NCBI GenBank assembly: GCA_038133505.1
Contig: JAYPTI010000176.1
Coordinates: 1-5,819 of the forward strand
Source of the DNA: JAYQUR01 sp038133505
Lineage (GTDB): Bacteria > Pseudomonadota > Alphaproteobacteria > MPNO01 > UBA830
DNA length: 5,819 bases
Direction: 5' to 3'
The notes under the pieces were generated by a model, which ran no database searches, was not told the DNA's origin, and worked only from the letters and a program-made list of their open reading frames with translations. Position numbers and translations under genes: made by a program. Shown here in pieces: positions 1-5,819 of the stretch. Position 1 is the first letter of the stretch. The number at the start of each line of letters is the position of its first letter.

Positions 1-399
1 TTTGTCCGGGTGCTGAACTACTGGGTGGTCGAGGACTGCGGCCGCGTCATCAATCCGCAGCTCGTCGACGAACAGCAGCGCGGCGCGGTCATCCACGGCC
101 TCGGCGATGCGCTCTACGAGCATTGTCTCTACGACGGGTCCGCCCAGCTCCAGAACGCGACGATGGCGGACTATCTGGTGCCGATGGCCTCCGAAATGCC
201 CGACGTGTCGGTCGGCCATGTGGTGACGCCGACGTCCAAGTCCGAACTCGGCGCCAAAGGCGCGGGCGAGAGCGGCATGGCCGGCGTGCCGCAGACGATC
301 CTCAGCGCCGTCAACGATGCGATCTCGCCGTTCGGCGGCGCGGTCTGCGATATCCCCATCACGCCGGAAGACGTGCTGCGCGCAGTGGGCAAGCTCTGA
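1..399 (+). CDS. Xanthine dehydrogenase-family molybdopterin-binding (large) subunit, C-terminal fragment
   Basis: This is the last 132 residues of a molybdenum hydroxylase large subunit (CoxL/CutL/XdhB-like); the reading frame is open from base 1, so the gene starts left of the window. The family hydroxylates aromatic or N-heteroaromatic rings, aldehydes or CO, using water as oxygen source and a molybdopterin-cytosine-dinucleotide type cofactor, with separate FAD and 2Fe-2S subunits. Visible hallmarks are VEDCGRVINP near the left edge, the glycine-rich QRGAVIHGLGDALYE stretch, and GAKGAGESG, whose Glu (codon 268-270) matches the catalytic glutamate that activates the Mo-bound water. It ends in the usual family tail, PITPEDVLRAVGKL. 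The loop that separates true CO dehydrogenase (form I) from other members lies outside the window, so the substrate is unknown. An apparent GTG at 10 is internal. It converges on the FAH gene. Family assignment is firm; specific function is not. Confidence 0.93.
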   Translation, partial: FVRVLNYWVVEDCGRVINPQLVDEQQRGAVIHGLGDALYEHCLYDGSAQLQNATMADYLVPMASEMPDVSVGHVVTPTSKSELGAKGAGESGMAGVPQTILSAVNDAISPFGGAVCDIPITPEDVLRAVGKL

Positions 400-402
400 C
401 GC

Positions 403-417
403 GCCCGTTCAGCGGGC
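403..417. terminator. Weak bidirectional hairpin between convergent stops
   Basis: A perfect 5-bp inverted repeat, GCCCG-TTCAG-CGGGC, lies between the XDH-type gene (stop at 399) and the FAH gene (stop at 409-411, inside the loop). It is the only hairpin I see in the convergent junction. No clear T-tract follows on either strand, so intrinsic termination is doubtful. In DNA this GC-rich a short stem can arise by chance. Confidence 0.25.
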
Positions 418-1194
418 TTCCGCGACGACCCTGTTCCGCAGTACGCCGATTCCGGTGATCTCGATCTCGAGATAGTCTCCCGGTTTCATGTTCCGGGGCA
501 GTTCGTCGGTGCCGAGCCAGACCACGTCGCCGGGGCTCAGCGTGTTGTAACGCGAGATCTCGCTGATGACGGCCGCCGCATCGAAGATCATCGCCGACGT
601 GTCGAACGAGTGCATCGTCTCTCCGTTGAGCCGGACGTCGGTTCGCATGCCGGCGACGTCGTTGCCTTCCAGGATGAACGGGCCCATCGGCTTGAACGTG
701 TCGCTGTTCTTGGCGCGGATGTTCGTGGGATCGCTCGCCTGCCACGTGCGTTCGCTGACGTCGTTGCCGATGGTCCAGCCGAAGATGATATTTCGCGCCT
801 GCTCGGGCGTCAGGTTGCGGCCCGGCTTGCCGACCACCGCGACGATTTCCGCCTCGTACTGGAACGCGTCGGTGGAATCGGCGGGCTTCACGATGTCCTC
901 GCCGTCTGCGATCAGGGCGCTGTTGGCGCGATAGCCGACACGCGGGCGCTCGTACCAGATCGGCTCGCGGTTTCGCATTTCGGCCATCTTGATGACGTGA
1001 TCGCGGTAGTTCGAGCCGATGGCGTAGAACGTGCCCGGGACGACCGGCACGAGGAGTTTCGCGTCGGCGAGTGCGATCGGATCGCCCGCACGCTCGTGTT
1101 TCCCGAAAGGCGTTCCGTCGACCGGCACGGCCGTTTCGCCTTCGACATAGGCGAAGCGCGGTCCGTCCCGCGTCTCGATGCGGCACCATTTCAT
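409..1194 (-). CDS. Fumarylacetoacetate hydrolase (FAH) family protein
   Basis: This 261-residue cytosolic protein belongs to the FAH superfamily, metal-dependent hydrolases, decarboxylases, hydratases and isomerases acting on diketo acids and ring-cleavage products. After a short N-terminal domain (about 1-50), the catalytic fold begins with YAIGSNYRDH (57-66), the counterpart of the family's xGLNYxDH motif. The metal ligands appear intact: Glu114 and Glu116 in YEAEIVAVVGK, and Asp145 in GWTIGNDVSER. A Lys in the AKNSDTFKPMGPF segment also fits the family. The usual TGTPxGVG loop is replaced by WLGTDELPRN, so substrate handling may differ from acylpyruvase-type members. The ATG at 1194 is chosen because GGGAGGA lies 6 bases upstream and the protein then begins MKWCRIE. 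The longer open frame up to 1380 would add 62 low-complexity residues and run through the divergent promoter region. It is transcribed away from the transhydroxylase-like operon; a role in cleaving that pathway's product is inferred. The exact reaction is unknown. Confidence 0.9.
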   Translation of the reverse strand: MKWCRIETRDGPRFAYVEGETAVPVDGTPFGKHERAGDPIALADAKLLVPVVPGTFYAIGSNYRDHVIKMAEMRNREPIWYERPRVGYRANSALIADGEDIVKPADSTDAFQYEAEIVAVVGKPGRNLTPEQARNIIFGWTIGNDVSERTWQASDPTNIRAKNSDTFKPMGPFILEGNDVAGMRTDVRLNGETMHSFDTSAMIFDAAAVISEISRYNTLSPGDVVWLGTDELPRNMKPGDYLEIEITGIGVLRNRVVAEAR

Positions 1195-1200
1195 CCCGTT

Positions 1201-1207
1201 TCCTCCC
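1201..1207 (-). promoter_or_regulatory. Ribosome binding site of the FAH gene
   Basis: On the minus strand this reads GGGAGGA, 6 bases before the ATG at 1194-1192. It fixes that start over upstream in-frame candidates, which have no comparable site. Confidence 0.8.
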
Positions 1208-1343
1208 GCATTGCGGCTGTTTCGGGAACTGTACCAGCGCGACGCAGGCGCGCACCACCCGTGCCGCGTCTTGCCTAAGCGCGCCCGGCCTGTTTCAAAT
1301 AAGGCGGGAATTCGGGTCGGCCCCGTCAGCGGCGGCGGCCCAA

Positions 1344-1352
1344 GGGGAGGAG
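1344..1352 (+). promoter_or_regulatory. Ribosome binding site of the large-subunit gene
   Basis: GGGGAGGAG ends 5 bases before the ATG at 1358. An in-frame GTG at 1352-1354 overlaps the site itself and so is unlikely to be used. An in-frame ATG at 1178 would add 60 residues of GC-biased, non-family sequence and overlap the start of the divergent FAH gene. Confidence 0.8.
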
Positions 1353-1357
1353 TGAAG

Positions 1358-3955
1358 ATGGCCAAGGATAAAGGCCGCAAGGTGGTCTATGTCGCGCATC
1401 CGGGAAGCGGGCTCGCGCGATCCAATTTTCCGCTCGAATGCCACGTCGAAGACGGCAAGATCGTCCGGTCCCTGCCGTTCTACATTCCGGAAGACGTCCG
1501 GCTCTACGAGATCAAGACGTCGCGCGGCACCTTCTCGCGCCCCCGCAAGGAAGTGCAGATGCCGCTGGCGTTCGCCGCCAAACAGCGCGTCGATTCCGAC
1601 ACGCGCGTCCGCTACCCGCTGATCCGCGAGGACTGGAGCCCCGACAACCCCAACCCGTCGGGGCGCGGCGTCAGCGGCTACCGGCGCATCGGCTGGGACG
1701 AGGCGCTCGACATCGTCGTCGACCAGTTGAAGCGCGTGAAGGAGAAATACGGCTCCATGGAGCCGGTTCTGGTCCAGGCCGACGGCCATGGCCAGAGCGG
1801 TTATCTGCAGTCGCTGCACTTCTGGGGTCACTACCTGTTCGACATGATCCGGGAGCATCTCGACTGGGGCTGGTGGACGCAGCAGGTGCGCAACCCCGAC
1901 AGCTGGGAAGGCTATTACTGGGGCGCAAAGCACGTCTGGGGCTTCGATCACTCGCTCGGCGAGCCGATCCAGGACGCGGTCTGGGACGACGTGCTGGAAC
2001 ATGCCGAGATGGTCATCTTTTCGGGTAACGACCCGGAAGCGACGGGTTTCGGCATGTCGGGCGGCATCGCGCTGGAGATGCCCAAATGGCTGAAGCGCGC
2101 CGGGATCAAGATCGTGGCGATCTCGCCCGACTTGAATCACGCCGGCGCCGTCCACGCCGACACGTGGATACCGATCAAGCCGAACACCGACGCGGCGCTC
2201 TATCTCGCCGTCGCGCATGTGTGGATCGCGGAGGACACCTACGACAAGGCGTATCTCGCGACGCACACGCTCGGCTTCGACGAGTTCCGGGCGCACGTTC
2301 TCGGCGAAGACGACGGCGTCGAGAAGTCGCCGGCCTGGGCGTCGGAGATCACCGGCATTCCGGCGCATATGATCCGCGCGCTTGCCCGCGAATGGGCGCG
2401 CAAGAAGACGACGCTGTCGGTCTATTTCGGCGGGCCCAAGGTGCGGGGCACGCTGTCGCATCTCGCCACGCGCACCGAGGCCTACGTGCTGGCGATGCAG
2501 GGCTTCGGCAGCCCCGGTCGCCAGTTCCTGCGGACCGGCGCGCCGTCCTTCTACAAGAAGTCGCTGGCGCAGGTGCCGCGTTACGTCGACGTCGACATGA
2601 AAGGCGTCGCGCTGAGCCCGATGATCGAATACGCGATCGGACACGGGCCCAAGTCGCCGATCTTCATTCCGCGCACGCTTGCCGCCGAGGCGATCAACGA
2701 TCCCCGGATCGAGTGGCGCAGCACCACGGCGGCGCTCGCCAAGACCGAGGACCAGTTCAACAAGTACCGGTTCCCGCCGACCGACGACCATCCCGGCATC
2801 CGGGTGGTCTGGAACGAGAACGGCAGCCAGCCGGGAAGCTGGGGCTACGGCTGGAACTGGCTTGAGGCGCTGCGCAACCCGAAGGTCGATTTCGTCGTCG
2901 GCGTCCATCCGTGGATGGAGAACGACATCCCGTATTCGGACATCATCCTTCCGGCGCAGACGAGCTACGAGCACGAGGACCTCGCCGTCGTTCAGCGCAG
3001 CGACGTGCTGGCCATGTTCTACCAGGACCAGGCGATAGAGCCTGTCGGCGACTCGCTGAGCGACTACGAGATCCACCGCCAGATCGGTCTCCGTCTCGGA
3101 CTCGACGCGCAATTCCCGGAAGCCCAGGAGTGGCTGAAGAACGCCTACGAGGGGACGCTGGCCCACACGAAGCTCGGCGTCTCGTGGGAGGAATTCAAGG
3201 AACGCAAGTTCGTCGTCTACGACTGTCCGACCTGGGAAGAGTGGGTCGATATCAAGAAGGAATACGGCTACGGCGAGAAGACCGGCGGGCTGAGCTGGTT
3301 CTTCGAGAAGGCCGACGGGCTCGACACGCCGTCCGGCAAGATCGAATTCGTCTCCGAGCGCATCCGCGAACTCGATCCCGACAATGCCGAACGGCCGCCG
3401 CTCGCCAAGTGGATGCCGCATCCCGAACTCCAGGGCACCGCCCGGTCGAAGAAGTATCCGTTCTCGGTCATGGCGAACCACCCGCGCTTCCGCTTCCACG
3501 TCCAGGGCGACGATCTGGAATGGATTCGCGAGGCGACGAAGGTGCGCGGGCCGGACGGATACATGTACGAGCCGTGCTGGATTCATCCCGACGACGCCGC
3601 GGCGCGCGGGATTTCCGACGGCGACGTCGTCATGGTCTACAACGAGCGCGGCTCGGTTCTCGCCGGCGCCATGGTCACCCAGCGCATCATTCCGGGCGCG
3701 CTGTCGATCGATCACGGCGCCAAGATGGACCTCGCGATGCTCAACAACACGCTGGTCGACCGCGGCGGCTGCATCAACCTGATCGCGCCGACGCCGCAGG
3801 AGAAATACGGCGAGCGCGCCGAAATCTCGGTGCCGGAGATGAACGTCAGCGGATTTCTCGTCGACGTCGCGCCCGTCGATCCGTCGGGCATCGTTCCCGG
3901 CACGGGGCTCGGGCGAAGCGCCACCGTGCCGGACCGGATGGAGGAGGGAGTATGA
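1358..3955 (+). CDS. Molybdopterin oxidoreductase, pyrogallol-phloroglucinol transhydroxylase / resorcinol hydroxylase large-subunit family
   Basis: This 865-residue catalytic subunit belongs to the DMSO reductase superfamily and should carry a bis-MGD molybdenum cofactor. It resembles Pelobacter acidigallici transhydroxylase AthL (about 875 residues) over its length, compared from memory. Shared blocks include NPDSWEG (179-185), HVWGF (192-196), HAEMVIF (215-221), IEPVGDSLSDYEI (560-572), the dinucleotide-binding domain from about 700 with NHPRFRFH (707-714) and YNERGSV (761-767), and DRGGCINL (801-808). Ser182 in NPDSWEG matches the serine Mo ligand (AthL Ser175), Asp181 matches Asp174, His144 matches His144, and Tyr409 in VPRY probably matches Tyr404. 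The N-terminal CxxC iron-sulfur motif of many relatives is absent, as in AthL. No twin-arginine signal is seen, so it is probably cytoplasmic. The last roughly 25 residues are a Pro/Gly-rich tail beyond the homologous end. It is translationally coupled to its Fe-S subunit. Family is firm; ring substrate and direction (hydroxylase, dehydrogenase or transhydroxylase) are open. Confidence 0.9.
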   Translation: MAKDKGRKVVYVAHPGSGLARSNFPLECHVEDGKIVRSLPFYIPEDVRLYEIKTSRGTFSRPRKEVQMPLAFAAKQRVDSDTRVRYPLIREDWSPDNPNPSGRGVSGYRRIGWDEALDIVVDQLKRVKEKYGSMEPVLVQADGHGQSGYLQSLHFWGHYLFDMIREHLDWGWWTQQVRNPDSWEGYYWGAKHVWGFDHSLGEPIQDAVWDDVLEHAEMVIFSGNDPEATGFGMSGGIALEMPKWLKRAGIKIVAISPDLNHAGAVHADTWIPIKPNTDAALYLAVAHVWIAEDTYDKAYLATHTLGFDEFRAHVLGEDDGVEKSPAWASEITGIPAHMIRALAREWARKKTTLSVYFGGPKVRGTLSHLATRTEAYVLAMQGFGSPGRQFLRTGAPSFYKKSLAQVPRYVDVDMKGVALSPMIEYAIGHGPKSPIFIPRTLAAEAINDPRIEWRSTTAALAKTEDQFNKYRFPPTDDHPGIRVVWNENGSQPGSWGYGWNWLEALRNPKVDFVVGVHPWMENDIPYSDIILPAQTSYEHEDLAVVQRSDVLAMFYQDQAIEPVGDSLSDYEIHRQIGLRLGLDAQFPEAQEWLKNAYEGTLAHTKLGVSWEEFKERKFVVYDCPTWEEWVDIKKEYGYGEKTGGLSWFFEKADGLDTPSGKIEFVSERIRELDPDNAERPPLAKWMPHPELQGTARSKKYPFSVMANHPRFRFHVQGDDLEWIREATKVRGPDGYMYEPCWIHPDDAAARGISDGDVVMVYNERGSVLAGAMVTQRIIPGALSIDHGAKMDLAMLNNTLVDRGGCINLIAPTPQEKYGERAEISVPEMNVSGFLVDVAPVDPSGIVPGTGLGRSATVPDRMEEGV
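3941..3950 (+). promoter_or_regulatory. Ribosome binding site of the Fe-S subunit gene, inside the upstream gene
   Basis: GAGGAGGGAG sits in the last codons of the large-subunit gene. It serves either the ATG at 3952 (4 bases after GGAGG) or the in-frame ATG at 3958 (10 bases after it). The spacing does not decide between them, so the protein may start at Met1 or Met3. Confidence 0.7.
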
Positions 3956-4764
3956 GCATGTTCGTCATCGATGCGGAAACCTGCACCGGCTGCCAGCTCT
4001 GCGTGGTCGCCTGCAAGGACGAGCACGTCGACAGCGAGTATGCGCCGTGGACGAAGCCCCAGCCCGAAGGCGGCCATTTCTGGGTCGGCATCGACAAGCG
4101 GGAGCGCGGGACGATGCCGCGGCTGCGCGTCAGCTTCCTGCCCGTCATGTGCCAGCATTGCGAGAACGCGCCCTGCGCCAAGGTCTGCCCGCACGACGCC
4201 ATCAAGACGCGCGACGACGGCATCGTGTGGATCGACCCCGCCCTGTGCAACGGCTGCGGGCTGTGCCAGGAGGCCTGCCCCTACGACGTGATCTACATGA
4301 ACGAGGATCTCGATATCGCGCAGAAGTGCACGGGGTGCGCCCACCGGGTCGACGAAGGGCTGCAGCCACGATGCGCCGACGTCTGTCCGCACGTCTCGAT
4401 CCTGTTCGGCGCGGCGGCCGAGGCGGCGGATGACGGCACGCTCGAACAGTTCCACCCCGAATACGGCGCTGAACCGCGCGTCAAATGGAAGGGCCTGCCA
4501 CGTCCGTGGATCGCGGGGATCGTGATCGACGATGCCGCCGACGAGGTGATCGACGGCGCGGAAATCGTCGCTGCCGACCTCGTCGAAGACGCAGAGGAGA
4601 CCGCCTCGACCGATGCGTTCGGCGAATTCTGGCTCCGCGGGCTCACCGAGAACCGCAAGTACCGGGTGACGGTGCGCAAGGCCGGCTATGCGGAGCATGT
4701 GGCCGTCGTCACGACGGACGGCGACTGCGATCTCGGGACGGTCCGGCTGACGCCGGCGGGCTGA
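3952..4764 (+). CDS. Four-cluster ferredoxin-type Fe-S subunit with C-terminal Cna-B-like domain (transhydroxylase small-subunit family)
   Basis: This 270-residue electron-transfer subunit pairs with the molybdenum subunit just upstream. Residues 1-150 form a DMSO reductase-type iron-sulfur domain with sixteen cysteines in four groups: C11, C14, C17, C21; C67, C70, C75, C79; C99, C102, C105, C109; and C126, C129, C141, C145. Together these should bind four [4Fe-4S] clusters. Segments such as GIDKRERGTMPR (46-57), MCQHCENAPC (66-75) and AQKCTGCAHR (123-132) resemble Pelobacter AthS, a 274-residue protein that has three clusters. After a linker, residues about 185-268 form a small beta-sandwich with the STDAFGEFWLRGL and KYRVTVRKAGY patterns of Cna-B/carboxypeptidase-regulatory-like domains, as AthS has. 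Its start ATG overlaps the preceding stop (ATGA), implying translational coupling. No signal peptide or membrane segment is visible. The extra cluster suggests electron transfer to an outside acceptor, which is not encoded in the window. Confidence 0.92.
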   Translation: MSMFVIDAETCTGCQLCVVACKDEHVDSEYAPWTKPQPEGGHFWVGIDKRERGTMPRLRVSFLPVMCQHCENAPCAKVCPHDAIKTRDDGIVWIDPALCNGCGLCQEACPYDVIYMNEDLDIAQKCTGCAHRVDEGLQPRCADVCPHVSILFGAAAEAADDGTLEQFHPEYGAEPRVKWKGLPRPWIAGIVIDDAADEVIDGAEIVAADLVEDAEETASTDAFGEFWLRGLTENRKYRVTVRKAGYAEHVAVVTTDGDCDLGTVRLTPAG

Positions 4765-4770
4765 CGCACG

Positions 4771-4778
4771 GGGAGGGA
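4771..4778 (+). promoter_or_regulatory. Ribosome binding site of the alpha/beta hydrolase gene
   Basis: GGGAGGGA lies 5 bases before the ATG at 4784 and follows the Fe-S gene's stop by 6 bases. It supports this start and a single operon with no internal promoter needed. Confidence 0.75.
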
Positions 4779-4783
4779 GAGCG

Positions 4784-5819
4784 ATGTTCCAGTACTGGTC
4801 CGACGACAGGCGCGAGTCGGTCGTCTTCTCCTTCCATCTCGTCTGGCTGTTCTACGAGGCGATGCAGGGCGGCGCGGACACGAACGAGCTGTTCCATGCC
4901 GTTCGGGACGTGCGGGCGGGCAACGACGAGGACTGGTACGAGGCCTTCTTCAAGCTCGGCGACCGGATAAAGGCGCTCGCCGACGAGGCGCGGGACAACG
5001 GCCATGACGTGACCGCCGGCCAGGCCTACTGGCGGGCTTTCACCTACTACCGCTCGGCCGAACGCGTGCTGAAGGGCAAGGACCCGCGCAAGCTCCCGAT
5101 GTACGAGCGCTGCGTCGACTGCTTCTACACCGGCATCGACCTGACGCCGCACGCCTACGAAAAGATCGCGATCCCGTTCGACGGCAACGAGCTCGAAGGA
5201 CTGTTCCTGCCGCCGCGCACCGCGGCGCGCGGAACGCCGCCGCCGGTCATCATCTTCCCCACCGGCGCCGACGCATTGCCCGAGGAACAGCTTTTCCGCG
5301 GCGCGCAGGAAATGACGGCGCGCGGCGCCGCGGTTCTCCTGTTCAACGGGCCGGGGCAGGGCAAGTCGATCCGGGTGCTCGGCCTGCCGACGATCCCGGA
5401 CTACGAGCGGGTCTTCAGCGCCGCCGTCGACTATCTGGAAACCCGCAACGACGTCGACAAGGACCGGATCGGGCTGATCGGCGGCTCGATGGCGGGCTAC
5501 TACGCGCCGCGGGCGGTCAGTTTCGAGCGCCGCATCAAGGCCTGCGTCGTGTGGGGCGCGCTCTACGACGTGCTCAAGGACCTGTACGAGCCCTATCCGC
5601 CGCTCCACGAGCAGCTCCAGTGGATCACCGGCACGGACTCGGACGCCGCAGCGCGGGCGTACCTCGCCGACTTCAATCTCGAGGGCAAGCTCGCCAATAT
5701 CGAATGCCCGATGCTGGTCACGCACGGCGCGCGCGATCACATGGTGCCGGCCTCGTCGGCGCAACGGCTGTTCGACGAACTGGAGGTCGAGGACAAGACG
5801 CTCCGTATCTACGACGACA
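4784..5819 (+). CDS. Alpha/beta hydrolase, 2,6-dihydroxypseudooxynicotine hydrolase-like (C-terminus beyond window)
   Basis: The first 345 residues are visible; the frame is still open at the right edge. Residues about 1-120 are a helical N-terminal region with YWRAFTYYRSAE (82-93), typical of the 2,6-dihydroxypseudooxynicotine hydrolase/FrsA-like group, whose characterised member cleaves a C-C bond between a dihydroxypyridine ring and a ketone side chain. The hydrolase fold follows: strand and oxyanion loop VIIFPTGADA (155-164), FNGPGQGKS (187-195; relatives have DGPGQGE), the nucleophile elbow GGSMAGYY with Ser235, and the acid-residue strand THGARDHMVP with Asp318. The catalytic His should lie just past the edge. 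The elbow is GxSxA rather than GxSxG. No signal peptide is seen. It lies 19 bp behind the Fe-S subunit gene, apparently in the same operon, so it may hydrolyse the molybdoenzyme's product or prepare its substrate. An esterase acting on a similar aromatic is an alternative. Confidence 0.88.
   Translation, partial: MFQYWSDDRRESVVFSFHLVWLFYEAMQGGADTNELFHAVRDVRAGNDEDWYEAFFKLGDRIKALADEARDNGHDVTAGQAYWRAFTYYRSAERVLKGKDPRKLPMYERCVDCFYTGIDLTPHAYEKIAIPFDGNELEGLFLPPRTAARGTPPPVIIFPTGADALPEEQLFRGAQEMTARGAAVLLFNGPGQGKSIRVLGLPTIPDYERVFSAAVDYLETRNDVDKDRIGLIGGSMAGYYAPRAVSFERRIKACVVWGALYDVLKDLYEPYPPLHEQLQWITGTDSDAAARAYLADFNLEGKLANIECPMLVTHGARDHMVPASSAQRLFDELEVEDKTLRIYDD

Larger units (their letters stand above)
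1195..1357. promoter_or_regulatory. Divergent intergenic region between FAH gene and molybdoenzyme operon
   Basis: These 163 bases separate two gene starts that face away from each other, so promoters for both units should lie here. Rightward, TTGCCT (1271-1276) could serve as a -35 box, with an AT-richer patch TTTCAAATAAGG (1293-1304) as a poor -10 region about 17-19 bases later. This patch is the least GC-rich part of the spacer. I see no convincing long operator palindrome, and no regulator gene is present in the window. The existence of promoters here is inferred from layout; the boxes named are weak. Confidence 0.4.

Noticed and set aside
10..399. A complete 129-residue gene starting at GTG 10
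   Set aside because: The frame is open to the left edge and the sequence begins in the middle of a conserved domain, so this is the tail of a longer gene.
359..1258. Second long minus-strand frame overlapping the FAH gene
   Set aside because: It is out of frame with the clear FAH protein and reads as Arg-rich, domain-free sequence.
1178..1357. 60-residue N-terminal extension of the large subunit
   Set aside because: It would overlap the start of the divergent FAH gene and has no family similarity, while GGGGAGGAG precedes the ATG at 1358 at good spacing.
1295..3715. Very long minus-strand open frame (806 codons) opposite the large-subunit gene
   Set aside because: It is a codon-bias shadow of a gene with strong family matches on the + strand. 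Its translation is Arg/Val/Asp-rich, has no recognisable domain, and no good ribosome binding site was seen for it.
2911..3951. In-frame upstream extension of the Fe-S subunit into the large-subunit gene
   Set aside because: The extension is Arg-rich nonsense lying in another frame of a well-conserved gene. The ATG at 3952 has its own ribosome binding site, and the protein then begins like the family.
1358..3955. Assignment as formate dehydrogenase or periplasmic nitrate reductase
   Set aside because: It lacks the N-terminal Cys motif for a 4Fe-4S cluster and a Cys or SeCys Mo ligand, and has the NPDSWEG serine-ligand motif of the transhydroxylase family instead.
3712..5764. Minus-strand open frames opposite the Fe-S subunit and hydrolase genes
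   Set aside because: Their translations are low-complexity and lack motifs, while the + strand in the same places has intact cysteine motifs and a hydrolase fold. They are antisense shadows from high GC content.

Overview
The window is GC-rich throughout, with tightly packed genes, strong GGAGG-type ribosome binding sites and GC-ending codons. This fits a high-GC proteobacterium, most likely an alphaproteobacterium (Rhizobiales or Rhodospirillales type). That placement is an impression from composition and protein style, not a proof. I see no tRNA, rRNA, insertion sequence, CRISPR array or long repeat.

Layout, left to right. (1) At 1-399 on the + strand is the C-terminal end of a xanthine dehydrogenase/CO dehydrogenase-type molybdenum hydroxylase large subunit; its start lies outside the window. 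(2) At 409-1194 on the - strand is a fumarylacetoacetate hydrolase (FAH) family protein, which converges on gene 1 with only 9 bp between the stops. (3) At 1195-1357 is the divergent intergenic region, which should hold the promoters for gene 2 and for the rightward operon. (4) At 1358-3955 on the + strand is an 865-residue bis-MGD molybdenum enzyme that I recognise as a relative of pyrogallol-phloroglucinol transhydroxylase large subunit (AthL) and of resorcinol hydroxylase large subunit. (5) At 3952-4764 on the + strand is its iron-sulfur partner (AthS-like), overlapping gene 4 by ATGA and carrying a C-terminal beta-sandwich domain. (6) From 4784 to beyond the right edge on the + strand is an alpha/beta hydrolase of the 2,6-dihydroxypseudooxynicotine hydrolase type, 19 bp after gene 5.

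Inferred joint role: oxidative, water-derived hydroxylation of an aromatic or N-heteroaromatic ring by two different molybdenum enzymes, one from the XDH family and one from the DMSO reductase family, combined with hydrolytic C-C bond cleavage by the FAH-type and alpha/beta-hydrolase enzymes. This looks like a catabolic cluster for a polyhydroxylated aromatic or a hydroxypyridine-like compound. The substrate cannot be read from the sequence.

The most notable point is that the small subunit keeps all sixteen cysteines for four [4Fe-4S] clusters, whereas the characterised transhydroxylase small subunit has three. The catalytic His, Asp, Ser and Tyr of the large subunit appear conserved. This suggests a net redox hydroxylase or dehydrogenase that passes electrons to an outside acceptor, rather than a redox-neutral transhydroxylase.
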